A DNA stretch of 64,000 nt from Ruegeria sp. THAF33 (lineage in GTDB: Bacteria > Pseudomonadota > Alphaproteobacteria > Rhodobacterales > Rhodobacteraceae). The first letter of the stretch is position 1. The number at the start of each line of letters is the position of its first letter. Below are positions 17,786 to 27,880 of the stretch, piece by piece. The notes beneath the pieces are model-generated. The model was not told the origin of the DNA. It did no database searches and worked only from the letters and a program-made list of their open reading frames with translations. The DNA is taken from positions 2,230,501-2,294,500 of the forward strand of contig NZ_CP045384.1 of assembly GCF_009363615.1 (NCBI RefSeq). Direction: 5' to 3'. The position numbers were made by a program, and so were the translations under genes.

Positions 17786-18706
17786 TCAGGCCACTTCGGG
17801 AATTTCGTTGACAACAAGCCCCTGCCCCGGCAGGCGCGCGGCCTGTTCCGGCGTGCACAGTACCGGACGTACGGCGCCCGGCGTTTCGAACAGGTTGCGC
17901 AGCAATGTGTTGGTCAGCGAATGACCCGACTTGTTTCCGGTGAAGTGACCCAAAATCGGCCCACCAGCCAGATAGAGATCACCCAAGGCGTCCAGCATCT
18001 TGTGACGCACGGCCTCGTCGACCCGGCGGAAACCGCCCGGTGTCAGAACTTCGACGCCCTGAACGACCACGGCATTTTCAAGCGTGCCGCCCAAAGCCAA
18101 CCCGTTTTCGCGCATCGCCTCGACATCCGTGCGACGGCAGAACGTGCGACAATCGCTGAGTTCACGCGCGAAGGAACCGTTGCGCATGTCCAGCGTTTTG
18201 CTCTGGCTGCCAATGGCACCGTCTTCGAAATCGATATGGAAGTCGATGATCAGCCCGTCAGCGGGCGCAAGGCTGGCGCTCGCGCCTTCGCGGGATGCGG
18301 TGACGGTTTTCAGAACCTCATAGGCCAATACCGAGCTGGCCTGACGGCGCACGCCTCTGGCCATAATGCCACGCACAAATTCGATCGAAGAGCCGTCCAT
18401 GATCGGAACTTCGGGGCCGTCGATCTCGACAAGCGCGTTGTGCACGCCACATCCGGCCAATGCAGCCATGATATGTTCGACGGTGGAAACCGATACACCG
18501 GCATCATTCACCAGACGCGTACAAAGCGGGGTCCGTTCAACCGCATAGTAGATCGCCGGGATCATCGCGTCGCCCAGTTGAATATCCGTCCGCTTGAACC
18601 AGATGCCATGACCAGCCGCCGCCGGTTTCAGGACCATGGTCGCCGGCTTGCCGCTGTGCAGCCCGACGCCTTTAAACGTGACCGGAGATTTGAGCGTATG
18701 TTGCAA
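17786..18706 (-). CDS. lpxC: UDP-3-O-acyl-N-acetylglucosamine deacetylase LpxC
   Basis: The zinc deacetylase that commits UDP-GlcNAc derivatives to lipid A synthesis. Zinc ligands are in STVEHIMAAL and in RHKMLDALGDLYLAG; GVGLHSG near the start and the C-terminal GHFTGNKSGHSL also match. The best start is a TTG (reading M-QHTLKSPVTF) with TGAGG six bases upstream, giving 306 residues, the usual LpxC size; no ATG is available near it. It follows ftsZ after a terminator, so it probably has its own promoter in the 18707-18873 gap. LpxC is often controlled by FtsH proteolysis at its C-terminus. Confidence 0.94.
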   Translation of the reverse strand: MQHTLKSPVTFKGVGLHSGKPATMVLKPAAAGHGIWFKRTDIQLGDAMIPAIYYAVERTPLCTRLVNDAGVSVSTVEHIMAALAGCGVHNALVEIDGPEVPIMDGSSIEFVRGIMARGVRRQASSVLAYEVLKTVTASREGASASLAPADGLIIDFHIDFEDGAIGSQSKTLDMRNGSFARELSDCRTFCRRTDVEAMRENGLALGGTLENAVVVQGVEVLTPGGFRRVDEAVRHKMLDALGDLYLAGGPILGHFTGNKSGHSLTNTLLRNLFETPGAVRPVLCTPEQAARLPGQGLVVNEIPEVA

Positions 18707-18873
18707 AATGGGCCTCAGTGAGTAGTGTCCAGCCTGCTTGGGCCGTGTTGGACACTGAGTTAAGGAAGCCCGCGTCAAGGCTCAACTCACTCTTTGCAAC
18801 CGATTGAAACATGTATGTAACAGATCGGCAAAACCCTGCTCACATAGTTGCAAGTTACTGTTAATAAACAATT

Positions 18874-18897
18874 AAGGGCCGCCAAATGGCAGCCCTT
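18874..18897 (-). terminator. Intrinsic terminator after ftsZ
   Basis: A 10-bp stem (18874-18883 with 18888-18897) with a 4-base loop and one G-U pair lies about 22 bases past the ftsZ stop; A/T-rich sequence follows on the minus strand but without a full U-run. It probably ends the long dcw transcript before lpxC. Confidence 0.6.
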
Positions 18898-18919
18898 TGA
18901 GTGGATTTTGTTACCGCGA

Positions 18920-20524
18920 TCAGTTGGCTTGACGGCGCAGGAAGGCCGGAATTTCGATACGGTCCTGATCCGGATCGGCCTCTTCCTGAAGCGGCGCGGT
19001 CGCCTCGGACTGTCGCAAAACGGGCTGCTGCCGCGGCGGTTGGGCCGGAGTATCCGAGGCATGGCCGGTCATCCGATCGATCAGACGATTGAAGCCAAAA
19101 CGCGACCGCTCCTCGGGTTCCGGTTGCGAAACCGCTTCGGGTTGGCGAGGCGCTGCCGGTCGCTGTGGCGCCGACGGAACCTTCTGCACAGCGGCCTGCA
19201 AACGCTGCAATGCTTCGGGCGACGGGGTGCCAGCAGCATGTCCGCGCGGTGCCACAAATGCCTCGGGCGCGGGCTCAACATGCTCGGGCTGCGGCTCGAA
19301 TTCGGCCACACGCGGCTGATAAGCGGGCGGCGGCAGGCCATCCTCGTCACGCTCGTCGCGCGGCTGGAATTGCGGCTGCGCCGGCTCTTCAGCGGCTTCG
19401 AACAGCGAAGGTTCGCGGTTTTCTTCCGGCTGCGGGACGGGCTCTGCTGCGTCGGCAACCACCCGGGCTTCTTCCTGAATATGCTCTTCAGCCGAAACCG
19501 TGCGGGTCAGCGGTTCGGACATCGAACGGCGCGCCACCGGGACTTCGGTCGTTTTTTCGCTGGCGTCGATGCCGGTCGCAACAACCGACACGCGCATTCC
19601 GCCTTCCATAGCGGTATCCAGCGTCGAGCCGACGATGATATTGGCCTCGGGGTCCACTTCCTCGCGGATGCGGTTGGCGGCTTCGTCCAGCTCGAACAGG
19701 GTCAGGTCGTGCGAGCCGGTGATGTTGATCAGCACGCCTTTGGCGCCCTTGAGGCTGATTTCGTCCAACAGCGGGTTTGCAATAGCCTTTTCCGCCGCCT
19801 GGATGGCGCGGTCTTCGCCTGTTGCCTCGCCGGTGCCCATCATCGCCTTGCCCATCTCGTCCATCACGGCGCGAACGTCGGCAAAGTCGAGGTTGATCAG
19901 GCCGGGGCGCACCATCAGGTCGGTCACGCCTTTGACGCCCTGATACAGAACGTCGTCAGCCATCGAGAACGCCTCGGTAAAGGTGGTCTTTTCATTGGCC
20001 AGGCGGAACAGGTTCTGGTTGGGGATGATGATCAGCGTGTCGACAACCTGCTGCAGCGCCTCAACCCCATCTTCGGCCTGGCGCATCCGCTTGGCACCTT
20101 CGAACTGGAAGGGCTTGGTGACGACACCGACGGTCAGTACACCCAGCTCACGCGCGGCTTGCGCGATGATCGGAGCAGCCCCCGTTCCGGTACCGCCGCC
20201 CATACCAGCAGTGATGAAGCACATATGAGCGCCGGCAAGGTGGTCCACGATCTGTTCGATGCTTTCCTCGGCGGCGGCTGCGCCTACGGTCGGGCGGGCC
20301 CCTGCCCCCAGACCTTCGGTGACTTTCACGCCCAGTTGCACCCGCGCCGAGGACTGGCTTTGTTGCAGCGCCTGTGCGTCGGTGTTAGCGACCACGAAAT
20401 CAACGCCGTCCAACTGTTTTTCAATCATGTTGTTGACGGCGTTCCCGCCTGCGCCGCCAACGCCAAATACTGTAATCCGAGGCTTCAGTTCGTCGTGCCC
20501 GGGCATCGAAAGATTCAATGTCAT
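18920..20524 (-). CDS. ftsZ: Cell division GTPase FtsZ
   Basis: A tubulin homologue that polymerises into the Z ring. [13 protein letters not shown] (21-33) and the tubulin signature GGGTGTG (109-115) bind GTP. The GTPase core ends near residue 325. A long Pro/Gln/Glu-rich linker of about 190 residues follows, as usual in alphaproteobacteria, and the C-terminal peptide ([12 protein letters not shown]) is the docking site for FtsA and other partners. Length 534 fits Rhodobacterales FtsZ. It stands about 350 bases after the secreted unknown gene, which leaves room for a separate promoter. Confidence 0.97.
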   Translation of the reverse strand: MTLNLSMPGHDELKPRITVFGVGGAGGNAVNNMIEKQLDGVDFVVANTDAQALQQSQSSARVQLGVKVTEGLGAGARPTVGAAAAEESIEQIVDHLAGAHMCFITAGMGGGTGTGAAPIIAQAARELGVLTVGVVTKPFQFEGAKRMRQAEDGVEALQQVVDTLIIIPNQNLFRLANEKTTFTEAFSMADDVLYQGVKGVTDLMVRPGLINLDFADVRAVMDEMGKAMMGTGEATGEDRAIQAAEKAIANPLLDEISLKGAKGVLINITGSHDLTLFELDEAANRIREEVDPEANIIVGSTLDTAMEGGMRVSVVATGIDASEKTTEVPVARRSMSEPLTRTVSAEEHIQEEARVVADAAEPVPQPEENREPSLFEAAEEPAQPQFQPRDERDEDGLPPPAYQPRVAEFEPQPEHVEPAPEAFVAPRGHAAGTPSPEALQRLQAAVQKVPSAPQRPAAPRQPEAVSQPEPEERSRFGFNRLIDRMTGHASDTPAQPPRQQPVLRQSEATAPLQEEADPDQDRIEIPAFLRRQAN

Positions 20525-20872
20525 GCTCTGTCCGCCTGTATTTATGTCCCGCCAAAGCGGTGTTTTTCTTACCTATCCTTGTACGATTCTAACGGCCTGA
20601 TGCCAAAAGGTCACGTCAAAAATCGCGTTTTCCCACAAAATATGGAGGAAATAAGGCATAAACCGGCGGCATTTCGCAGGTCATGCCAGATATAGCGGAA
20701 ACAACGGCGACCATCACTAGACAACCGGCATGAACGCGAGGACACATTCGTTCATCGCGCTCTGATCGACTGCCATATACACTGCGGAAAACTGCTCAGG
20801 TCCTGCCGCGAGGCCTCTTTCGGGCCTTGTGGATATCTTGAGGGATAAATCGAAACGCTGCAACCGGTTTCT
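20525..20872 (-). promoter_or_regulatory. ftsZ upstream region
   Basis: About 350 bases without a gene, downstream of the secreted unknown and upstream of ftsZ. It is A/T-richer than its surroundings between 20560 and 20680. It most likely carries an ftsZ promoter and leader. A short inverted repeat (20811-20815 with 20823-20827) near its upstream end may end the ftsA transcript. I could not point to a convincing -35/-10 pair or CtrA site. Confidence 0.4.
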
Positions 20873-21292
20873 TCAGCTGAGCGGTGCATTTGGACAGTCC
20901 AGGCCGCGGTCCGTCATGGATCGCACTTCCTGTATTTCCCCATCGACGAATGAGGCAAGCCGCACCATCAAACGACCTTCATGCAAAAATGGCCACCAAC
21001 AGACCGGAATGCCGTCCGGGTCATTGTCGTACAGAAAACACAACTGACCGTTTGGCGTCGTGATCTGCCCGTAGACACAGCCCTGCCCCTCTTCGCGCCA
21101 GACCGACATGCGGCGGTTCAGGAATTGTTCGGTTCCCACCAGGCCACCGCTGCGGATTTCGTAGAATGTCAGAGTTTTTCCGACCGCCGCGTCCAGAAAC
21201 GCTTCGGGCGTGATCATGGTCTGGGCCGAGGCCCAGCAAGGCAGCAGCGCCGCGCACAGAGCACCCCCGCGCAGGACTCTACCAGTTGTCAC
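20873..21292 (-). CDS. Unknown secreted protein between ftsA and ftsZ
   Basis: A 139-residue protein starting at a GTG that overlaps the last 14 bases of ftsA. Residues 1-24 form a signal peptide (hydrophobic ALCAALLPCW, then ASAQ). The mature part starts with TPEAFLDAAVGKTLTFY and has a Cys-rich block (GQGCVYGQI, LCFLYDNDP, VCWWPF) and a late DCPN, so disulfides in the periplasm are likely. I do not recognise a named family. The overlap with ftsA implies co-transcription and coupled translation with the division genes. Confidence 0.65.
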   Translation of the reverse strand: MTTGRVLRGGALCAALLPCWASAQTMITPEAFLDAAVGKTLTFYEIRSGGLVGTEQFLNRRMSVWREEGQGCVYGQITTPNGQLCFLYDNDPDGIPVCWWPFLHEGRLMVRLASFVDGEIQEVRSMTDRGLDCPNAPLS

Positions 21293-22616
21293 GGAACCAC
21301 CGTACGGCGCGCTTGAACGGGCGTGCGGCATAGGTTTCGACCGGGATTTCAAAATCCCACCATTCGTCCTGAGGATGGGCCGCAAACAGGCTGAGGCCGA
21401 CAGCGGATGAGAACCCGGGCCCGGTGGCTGATTGCGGCAGGCCATGCACGCGCAAGGGGCGGCCCAAGCGAACGCGCTGACCGAGGATGCGCGTGGCCAA
21501 CCCGTCCAGCCCCATGATCTGGCTGCCGCCGCCGGTCAGCACGATCTGCTGGCTTGGCATATGTTCAAACCCGGCGGCGTCCAGCCGGACGCGGACCTCT
21601 TCAAGAATTTCCTCGACACGCGGGCGCATGATGCCGATCAGTTCAGCGCGGCTGACGGTGCGGCGGTCGTGTTCCCAATCGCCGGTGTCACCACCGATAT
21701 CAATCATATCCCTGTCGTCGGCCCCGGTGGCATGAACGCCGCCATTGAATGTCTTGATCCGTTCCGCCACGGCGGCAGGTACACCCAGGCCCATCGAAAT
21801 ATCTGCGGTCACGTGATCGCCGCCCATGCGCACGCAATCGGCATAGATCATGTGCTTTTTCATGAAGATCGACACGCTTGTGGTGCCGCCGCCCATGTCG
21901 ATACAGGCCGCGCCCAGTTCCTGCTCGTCTTCGACCAGCGCCGAGATGCCCGAGACATAGGCCGAGTTGGCAATACCCGCGAGTTCAAGATCACAGCGCT
22001 TGATACAGCGCACGATGTTCTGGATCGCTGACGAATCCACGGTCAGCATATGCATGTCGACCGCAAGGCTCTGGCCCATCTGCCCGCGCGGGTCGATCAG
22101 GCCAGACCGGTTGTCGAGCGCAAAATTCACCGGTTGAGCATGCAGCACTTCGCGCCCGTCACCATAATCCGGCACGTCGCAAGCGTTCAGAACCCGGCCC
22201 ACTTCGGCCTCGGTCACGATCTGACCGTCCAGATCGACTTGCGCATCCAGCCCGTAAGAGCGCGGGTTCGCGCCCGAGAAACAGGCGATCACATGATCGA
22301 CGCGGATGTCGGCCATCTTCTGTGCGGCCTGAAGCGCGGTGCGGATGGCACGTTCGGTTTCCTGCATGGCTGTGACTTCGCCGAACTGGACACCCCGCGA
22401 CCGGGTGGTCGCGGCACCGATGACGCGAAAACCGGTCTGACCTGCCATGGAACCGATGGTATTGTCCTCGCTCAGCCGACCGGTTCCGTCAAAGCGCAGC
22501 ACAAGACAGGCGATTTTCGAGCTGCCCACATCCAGAATCGCAATCACACCGCGTTGCAAAGCCTGCCGCCGCATCTGACGCATGGCACGTTGGGACTGAT
22601 AAAGATCGGTCATCAT
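21279..22616 (-). CDS. ftsA: Cell division protein FtsA
   Basis: A 445-residue actin-like ATPase that tethers FtsZ to the inner membrane and recruits late division proteins. AILDVGSSKIACLVL (near 26-40) is the phosphate-1 motif, CIDMGGGTTSVSIF is phosphate-2, and IVLTGGGSQIMGL is the adenosine motif. The C-terminus (PFKRAVRWFRDNW) is an amphipathic membrane-targeting helix. Two ATGs overlap the start; the first was used. It follows ftsQ after 5 bases. Confidence 0.96.
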   Translation of the reverse strand: MMTDLYQSQRAMRQMRRQALQRGVIAILDVGSSKIACLVLRFDGTGRLSEDNTIGSMAGQTGFRVIGAATTRSRGVQFGEVTAMQETERAIRTALQAAQKMADIRVDHVIACFSGANPRSYGLDAQVDLDGQIVTEAEVGRVLNACDVPDYGDGREVLHAQPVNFALDNRSGLIDPRGQMGQSLAVDMHMLTVDSSAIQNIVRCIKRCDLELAGIANSAYVSGISALVEDEQELGAACIDMGGGTTSVSIFMKKHMIYADCVRMGGDHVTADISMGLGVPAAVAERIKTFNGGVHATGADDRDMIDIGGDTGDWEHDRRTVSRAELIGIMRPRVEEILEEVRVRLDAAGFEHMPSQQIVLTGGGSQIMGLDGLATRILGQRVRLGRPLRVHGLPQSATGPGFSSAVGLSLFAAHPQDEWWDFEIPVETYAARPFKRAVRWFRDNW

Positions 22617-22621
22617 GGTCG

Positions 22622-23629
22622 TTACTGCCCGTTACTCACTGTCACTTTTGTGTTCCACCAGTCTTCGCTGGCGGCTTTGGTCATTCGAATGGTCGGACGC
22701 TGCCCGAGGCGCATGTCGACCACGGCCACGTCACGTTCCAGAAGGTCCTGTACCTCGTTCACGGCAAGCACGCGTTCCAACGCACGCACCGGGCGTTCGG
22801 TCGGCAGCATGATGCGCTGACCACGGTCCAGCACCAGATCCCAGCGCCGCTCTCCCACGCGCACCAAGCCGCGCACGCGATTGCCCAGGCTGCGCGAAGT
22901 CCGCAGAAGCTCCAGTGCTTCTCCGACGTGATCGTCGGCGCCTGTCCCCGCGATCAACGGCAGATCGGCGTGGTCCTTGCGAGAGGTGGCTTCCTTGACA
23001 TGCGCGCCTGTCTCATCCAGCAGCTCAAGCCCCTCGCGCGTTCGCCAGACGATCACCGGCTGACGCTCGACGACATCGACCTGCAGGATGCCTCCGGGGC
23101 GGATTCTGACGGTTGCGGATTTCACCGGGTCCAGCCCGGTGATCGTGTCGCGGATCTGTTCCACATCCAGATCCCAGGAACTGATCGGGAAATCCAGCGG
23201 CACGATTTCGCGGATGTCTTCGGACAGGTCGGTTCCGGCCCCGTCGATGGCCATCAGGTTGACCATGAATTCGGGGCGCTCCTGAATTGAAGTGCGCACA
23301 TCGGCGATATAAGCGGCAAGTGCGTCGCGACGGTCCTGCGAGGCAAAGAAGATGCCAAGCGCGGCAGCGATGGCGCAGATCGGCAGGCCAACCTTGACAC
23401 CAAGGCGAATGCCCGGCGTCAGCATCCAACGTTGCAGCCGATAGCTGAGACGGGACGGCGCAGGGTCACTGCGTCTTGCGGAGCGGGAAAACACACGCGC
23501 ACCGCGCAGGCGCAAAAGCGGTTCGGCCTCGTGCGAGTCCGTGTCGGCCGAGGCGAAATCGGCATCCGGTCCCGCAAGTGGTTTGCTGCGGTGGATTTCC
23601 AGTGAACGGCTGGCGGTCAGCGGTCGCAT
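22622..23629 (-). CDS. ftsQ: Cell division protein FtsQ
   Basis: A 335-residue bitopic divisome protein: a 75-residue cytoplasmic tail, one transmembrane helix (about 76-97), a POTRA domain and the beta domain that binds FtsB/FtsL. The POTRA stretch with VKSATVRIRPGGILQVDVVERQPVIVW is typical. Its start overlaps the end of ddl by 13 bases, so translation is probably coupled. The long Arg-rich cytoplasmic tail is common in alphaproteobacteria. Confidence 0.94.
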   Translation of the reverse strand: MRPLTASRSLEIHRSKPLAGPDADFASADTDSHEAEPLLRLRGARVFSRSARRSDPAPSRLSYRLQRWMLTPGIRLGVKVGLPICAIAAALGIFFASQDRRDALAAYIADVRTSIQERPEFMVNLMAIDGAGTDLSEDIREIVPLDFPISSWDLDVEQIRDTITGLDPVKSATVRIRPGGILQVDVVERQPVIVWRTREGLELLDETGAHVKEATSRKDHADLPLIAGTGADDHVGEALELLRTSRSLGNRVRGLVRVGERRWDLVLDRGQRIMLPTERPVRALERVLAVNEVQDLLERDVAVVDMRLGQRPTIRMTKAASEDWWNTKVTVSNGQ

Positions 23630-24534
23630 GAGGCGTCCTCCACCATCCAGGCGCAGAGCTGGCCGAATGTCATTCCAAGATGAGCGGCCTGTTCCGGGAC
23701 CAGAGAGGTTGGCGTCATGCCGGGCTGGGTATTGGTTTCCAGCAGGAACAACCCATCGGCACCCTTGCTGTCATCCCAGCGGTAATCCGTGCGGGACACA
23801 CCCTTGCACCCCAGCACGTTATGCGCCCGCACGGCGTAGTCCATGCAGCGGTCGAAAATGTCCTGCGGGATGTCGGCGGGCAGGACATGCCACGAGCCGC
23901 CAGGCTTGTATTTGGCGTCATAGTCGTACCAGCCGCCATCTGTCATGATTTCGGTCACGGTCAGGGCGCGGTCGCCCATCACGGTCACGGTCAACTCGCG
24001 ACCTGCCACGTATTTCTCGACCATCACCAGATCGGGCATCGCCTCGTCCAGCTGCGGCGGGCCGTTGGCATTTTCGTGGACGATGTAAATCCCAACGCTG
24101 GAGCCTTCATTGTTCGGCTTGGCCACATAGGGCGGCTCCATCACGTGAACTTCGACCACCTCGACCTTGGGCACGATCACGCTCGGTACGACGGGCAGCC
24201 CTTCGGTTTGGTAAATCTCTTTGCTGCGCTGCTTGTCCATTGCCAGCGCCGAGGCCAGAACACCGGAATGGGTGTAAGGGATGCGCATCCACTCCAACAG
24301 GCCTTGCACACACCCATCTTCGCCCCAGCGGCCATGCAGGGCGTTGAAAACCACATCCGGTTTGATGTCCACAAGGCGCGCGCAGAGGTCGGGACCTGCG
24401 TCCAGTTCGACCACTTCAAAGCCTTCTCCCACAAGGGCGGCCGCGCATTCGCGCCCAGAGCTGAGAGACACCTCGCGTTCCGCCGAGGGTCCACCCATCA
24501 ATACCGCCACTTTGGGGTTTGTCCTGCTCGACAT
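23617..24534 (-). CDS. ddl: D-alanine--D-alanine ligase
   Basis: An ATP-grasp enzyme that makes D-Ala-D-Ala for MurF. The N-terminal GGPSAEREVSLSSG motif, the central EKYVAGRELTVTVMG and the C-terminal LLETNTQPGMTPTSLVPEQA (20 residues) all match DdlB. The ATG giving MSSRTNPKVAVLMGG was chosen (305 residues); a TTG 18 bases upstream is possible. It lies in the dcw order murB-ddl-ftsQ. Confidence 0.95.
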   Translation of the reverse strand: MSSRTNPKVAVLMGGPSAEREVSLSSGRECAAALVGEGFEVVELDAGPDLCARLVDIKPDVVFNALHGRWGEDGCVQGLLEWMRIPYTHSGVLASALAMDKQRSKEIYQTEGLPVVPSVIVPKVEVVEVHVMEPPYVAKPNNEGSSVGIYIVHENANGPPQLDEAMPDLVMVEKYVAGRELTVTVMGDRALTVTEIMTDGGWYDYDAKYKPGGSWHVLPADIPQDIFDRCMDYAVRAHNVLGCKGVSRTDYRWDDSKGADGLFLLETNTQPGMTPTSLVPEQAAHLGMTFGQLCAWMVEDASCDR

Positions 24535-24642
24535 ACCCAATGTGCGCCTCAATGTCCCCGGACCTTATGTGGTGGTCCGTACTGCGTTTATGCCTTTGAT
24601 CCGTCGCCTGAATTTGCCTGTTATGGTCTGACGGTTGGGGCT

Positions 24643-25569
24643 TTATTCTGTCAGCGGATCACCGACCCGCATGATTTCCCACTCTAGCGTGATGCCGCTT
24701 GTTTCGTAAACCTTTTTTCGCACCTCTTCGCCAAGACCTTCGAGGTCGGCAGCGGTTGCCGCGCCGGTATTGATCAGGAAATTCGAGTGCTTCGGGCTCA
24801 TCTGCGCACCGCCAAGGGTCGCGCCGCGCATTCCGGCGTCGTCGATCACTTTCCACGCCTTGAGATCATGCACGTCATCCGCCTGCCCGGTCGAAGAAAA
24901 CCCGGCTGGATTGCGAAAGGTCGACCCCGCGCTGCGATCTTTGGTCGGCTGGGTTTCGTCGCGCTTTTTCAACTGCGCCGCCATACGGGCATGGAGATCT
25001 TGGGGATTGCCTGAAGGGCCCTCGAACACAGCCGAAATCAGCACTGCGCCTTCCGGCAGGTCCGTCTGGCGATAACAAAAATTCAACTCTTCTGGTGTCA
25101 GGTCCACAAGCTCGCCTTGCCGGGTGACAATCGTGGCCTTGCGCAGAACATCCGCCGTGTAGCTGCCGTAACAGCCCGCGTTCATCCGCACCGCGCCGCC
25201 GATCGAGCCCGGAATGGTGCGCAGAAAGGTCAGGTCGACACCGGCATCCGCCGCCTTGCGCGCAACATGCGCGTCCAGCGCAGCGGCTCCTGCGGTGACT
25301 GTGTTGCCCTCGACCGAGATAGTATTGAACCCGCGCCCCAGCCGGATCACCACGGCCCGCAGCCCCCCATCCCGAACGATCAGGTTCGAACCGACACCCA
25401 TCGGAAAGACCGGGGTTTGTGCCGGCAGTTCCCGCAGGAACGCTTGCAGGTCTTCGATATCGGCAGGCTGGAACAGGTAATCGGCCGGGCCGCCAACGCG
25501 AAGCCATGTGAGCTCAGAGAGAGGCCGCGCCCGAGACAGGCGCCCTTTCGGAACGGGAAACGTTGTCAT
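24643..25569 (-). CDS. murB: UDP-N-acetylenolpyruvoylglucosamine reductase MurB
   Basis: The FAD enzyme that reduces UDP-GlcNAc-enolpyruvate to UDP-MurNAc. [16 protein letters not shown] and [18 protein letters not shown] are the FAD-binding stretches; the catalytic Ser lies in [11 protein letters not shown] and the final Glu in [10 protein letters not shown]. 308 residues, type I/II short form. The ATG overlaps the stop of the preceding 97-codon gene (ATGA). Confidence 0.96.
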   Translation of the reverse strand: MTTFPVPKGRLSRARPLSELTWLRVGGPADYLFQPADIEDLQAFLRELPAQTPVFPMGVGSNLIVRDGGLRAVVIRLGRGFNTISVEGNTVTAGAAALDAHVARKAADAGVDLTFLRTIPGSIGGAVRMNAGCYGSYTADVLRKATIVTRQGELVDLTPEELNFCYRQTDLPEGAVLISAVFEGPSGNPQDLHARMAAQLKKRDETQPTKDRSAGSTFRNPAGFSSTGQADDVHDLKAWKVIDDAGMRGATLGGAQMSPKHSNFLINTGAATAADLEGLGEEVRKKVYETSGITLEWEIMRVGDPLTE

Positions 25570-25859
25570 GCGTCTGCACGCACCGCCAGGCTACGTCCGC
25601 CCACACCGCCCATGATTGCAGCGAACAGAAAGGGAAGAACGCCGGCGGTCAGCCAGACCAGCGGGCCGAACGCCTGTTCTTCTTCGCCGGTGCCAATACC
25701 GGCCAGCACCACGATCAACGCCAGCCCGACGGCCGAGGCCAGACCGATCAGCCACAACAAGCCGCGCAGGCCCAGCCAACGGCCCGCCGTGAAACCGGCG
25801 GCGGCACCTAGCAGGAAAGAAAGAATTGGCAGATAGGCAAATGTGGCGACGGACGCCAT
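25566..25859 (-). CDS. Small unknown membrane protein between DUF2484 genes and murB
   Basis: 97 residues with three hydrophobic stretches (about 5-22, 33-53 and 66-85) and a short acidic loop (GTGEEEQ), so an inner-membrane protein. The start has AGGAGG six bases upstream and the stop overlaps murB as ATGA, which argues that it is a real, translated gene. No named family recognised. Its place among peptidoglycan genes suggests, but does not prove, an envelope role. Confidence 0.7.
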   Translation of the reverse strand: MASVATFAYLPILSFLLGAAAGFTAGRWLGLRGLLWLIGLASAVGLALIVVLAGIGTGEEEQAFGPLVWLTAGVLPFLFAAIMGGVGGRSLAVRADA

Positions 25860-25883
25860 GGCGGACCTCCTGAAACTGGCCGG

Positions 25884-26150
25884 TTATTCGTCAGCCGCCT
25901 TCATGCCCTGCATTTTCATCTTTGTCCAACGGGTCAGATAAATCACGGGCCAGCGCAGCACGGACATACCCATGGCCAGCACCAGCAAGCCGATCCACGG
26001 GCCGTTCTGATAGGTGACATACCCCAGAATCGGAATGCCCACGGCGATCAGGATATAGGCGCGTGTCCAGTGGTTGTCTTTGCTCGGGATCATTGCCAGC
26101 AGATTCGCGGAAACGCCCCACAGACCGGCTAGGACGATGGACCAGTTCAT
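25884..26150 (-). CDS. DUF2484 family membrane protein (copy 2)
   Basis: 88 residues from the ATG reading MNWSIVLAGLWG, which overlaps the stop of the preceding DUF2484 gene (ATGA) and has GGAGG seven bases upstream. Three hydrophobic stretches, then a basic tail (LTRWTKMKMQGMK). It resembles the gene just upstream in its start (W-x-I/M-x-L-A-A/G-L-W) and in the RWPVIYLTRW ending, so the two look like duplicates. Family function unknown. Confidence 0.72.
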   Translation of the reverse strand: MNWSIVLAGLWGVSANLLAMIPSKDNHWTRAYILIAVGIPILGYVTYQNGPWIGLLVLAMGMSVLRWPVIYLTRWTKMKMQGMKAADE

Positions 26151-26395
26151 TCCATGACCTCCCCGCGCACCCATTTTCGCCAGTAATACCGGATGGGGTT
26201 GCGGAACATCGAAACGAATCCGCCGAAGGCGAAAACCGACCAGAACCAACCGTGATCATAACCCAGCCAGACGATCAGAACCGGGGCGCAGATCAGCAGG
26301 GTCACGCCCGGCGGAAACTGCATTCGCATCGGCAAGAACGCCACGATCGTGGCGCAGATCACCCAAAGGGCGGCAAGGATCATCGAATAGTCCAT
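26147..26395 (-). CDS. DUF2484 family membrane protein (copy 1)
   Basis: 82 residues from MDYSMILAALWVIC, with AGGGG five bases before the ATG. Hydrophobic segments at about 4-20, 28-45 and 48-60, then a basic end (NPIRYYWRKWVRG). A longer in-frame reading upstream adds an unconvincing tail and was not used. In Rhodobacterales one or two such genes sit between murC and murB (family knowledge); function not established. Confidence 0.72.
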   Translation of the reverse strand: MDYSMILAALWVICATIVAFLPMRMQFPPGVTLLICAPVLIVWLGYDHGWFWSVFAFGGFVSMFRNPIRYYWRKWVRGEVME

Positions 26396-26470
26396 CTGTC
26401 CCCTCTTAGGACATGCGGCGGCTGCGGGCATTTGCTGCACCTTCAGGTTGTGCACCAAACAGAAGAGAAG

Positions 26471-27880
26471 TCAAACAGCTTGTTTTCGTTGCAATCTCTC
26501 AGGCAGACCGTTTGCCCAGGCGCTGATCGTACCGGCCCCGAGGCAGACGACGATATCGCCCGGGCGGGCCTGCTCTCGCACAAGCCGCTCAAGATCGTTT
26601 TCGTCAAACAGCGCGCGGGCATGGCGGTGGCCGTGACGGATCAGGCCCTGCACCAGATCGTCGCGCGATGCGCCTTCGATCGGGTCCTCTCCGGCGGCGA
26701 AGATATCGGCGATGGCCACGACGTCGGCGTCATTGAAGCAGGTGCAGAAATCGTCAAACAGGTTGGACAGGCGCGAGTAGCGGTGCGGCTGGTGCACGGC
26801 GATCACGCGGCCTTCGGTCGCCTGTCGCGCGGCCTTCAGGACTGCGGTGATTTCAACGGGGTGGTGGCCATAGTCGTCGATGATGGTGACACCGTCGACT
26901 TCTCCGACCTTGGTAAACCTGCGATTGACGCCACCGAAATTGGCCAGCGCCTCACGGATTTCAGCGGCTTTCATGCCCAAATGGCGGGCAACAGCAACGG
27001 CGCTGAGCGCATTGGAGACATTGTGGTCGCCCGGCATCGGCAGCGTGCAACCTTCGATCACCGTGTCTTCGTATTGCAGGTGAATGTCGAAATGCGCGAC
27101 GCCGCCTTTGTAGGTCAGGTTCTCGGCCCGCACGTCAGCCTGCGCGTTGAAGCCATAGGTGCGCACGCGGCGGTCGGTGATACGGCCCACGAGGGCCTGC
27201 ACTTCGGCATGGTCGGTGCAGCAGACGGCCAGCCCGTAGAAGGGCAGGTTCGAGACGAATTCGTGGAACCCATCCCGCAGGGTGTCGAAATCGCCCCAAT
27301 GCTCCATATGCTCGGGGTCGATATTGGTGACGATTGCGATGGTCGCGGGCAGGCGGTTGAACGAGCCGTCACTCTCGTCGGCTTCGACCACCATCCATTC
27401 GCCCTGCCCCATCCGGGCGTTCGAGCCATAGGCATGGATGATGCCGCCATTGATCACGGTCGGGTCAAAATCCCCCGCCACCATCAGTTCGGCCATCATC
27501 GTGGTCGTGGTCGTCTTGCCGTGAGTCCCGGCGATGGCGATGTTGGATTTCAGCCGCATCAGTTCGGCCAGCATGTCAGCCCGGCGCACCACCGGAAGGC
27601 CGCGGGCACGGGCGCCGTCAAGCTCGGGGTTGCCCGGTTTGATCGCGGTCGAGACCACCACAACGGCCGCGTTTTCAAGGTTTTCCGCGCGCTGACCGAC
27701 AAAGATTTCGGCCCCCAGACCTGCCAGCCGGTCGGTGATCTTCGATGCCTTCAGGTCCGAGCCCTGCACCTGATACCCAAGATTGAGCAGCACCTCGGCG
27801 ATACCTGACATTCCGATCCCGCCGATCCCCACAAAGTGAATCGGCCCTACGTCCTGCGGCAGTTTGGTTGCTGGGTTCAT
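26471..27880 (-). CDS. murC: UDP-N-acetylmuramate--L-alanine ligase MurC
   Basis: 469 residues. [15 protein letters not shown] is the N-terminal nucleotide-fold motif and [15 protein letters not shown] the ATP P-loop; the Mur ligase core ends with [10 protein letters not shown] and HQPHRYSR. It adds L-Ala to UDP-MurNAc in the cytoplasm. The ATG overlaps the stop of murG (ATGA), and AGAAGGAG precedes it. Confidence 0.97.
   Translation of the reverse strand: MNPATKLPQDVGPIHFVGIGGIGMSGIAEVLLNLGYQVQGSDLKASKITDRLAGLGAEIFVGQRAENLENAAVVVVSTAIKPGNPELDGARARGLPVVRRADMLAELMRLKSNIAIAGTHGKTTTTTMMAELMVAGDFDPTVINGGIIHAYGSNARMGQGEWMVVEADESDGSFNRLPATIAIVTNIDPEHMEHWGDFDTLRDGFHEFVSNLPFYGLAVCCTDHAEVQALVGRITDRRVRTYGFNAQADVRAENLTYKGGVAHFDIHLQYEDTVIEGCTLPMPGDHNVSNALSAVAVARHLGMKAAEIREALANFGGVNRRFTKVGEVDGVTIIDDYGHHPVEITAVLKAARQATEGRVIAVHQPHRYSRLSNLFDDFCTCFNDADVVAIADIFAAGEDPIEGASRDDLVQGLIRHGHRHARALFDENDLERLVREQARPGDIVVCLGAGTISAWANGLPERLQRKQAV

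Noticed and set aside
18848..20695. A long plus-strand open frame opposite ftsZ
   Set aside because: FtsZ is unambiguous on the minus strand; the plus-strand product is low-complexity.
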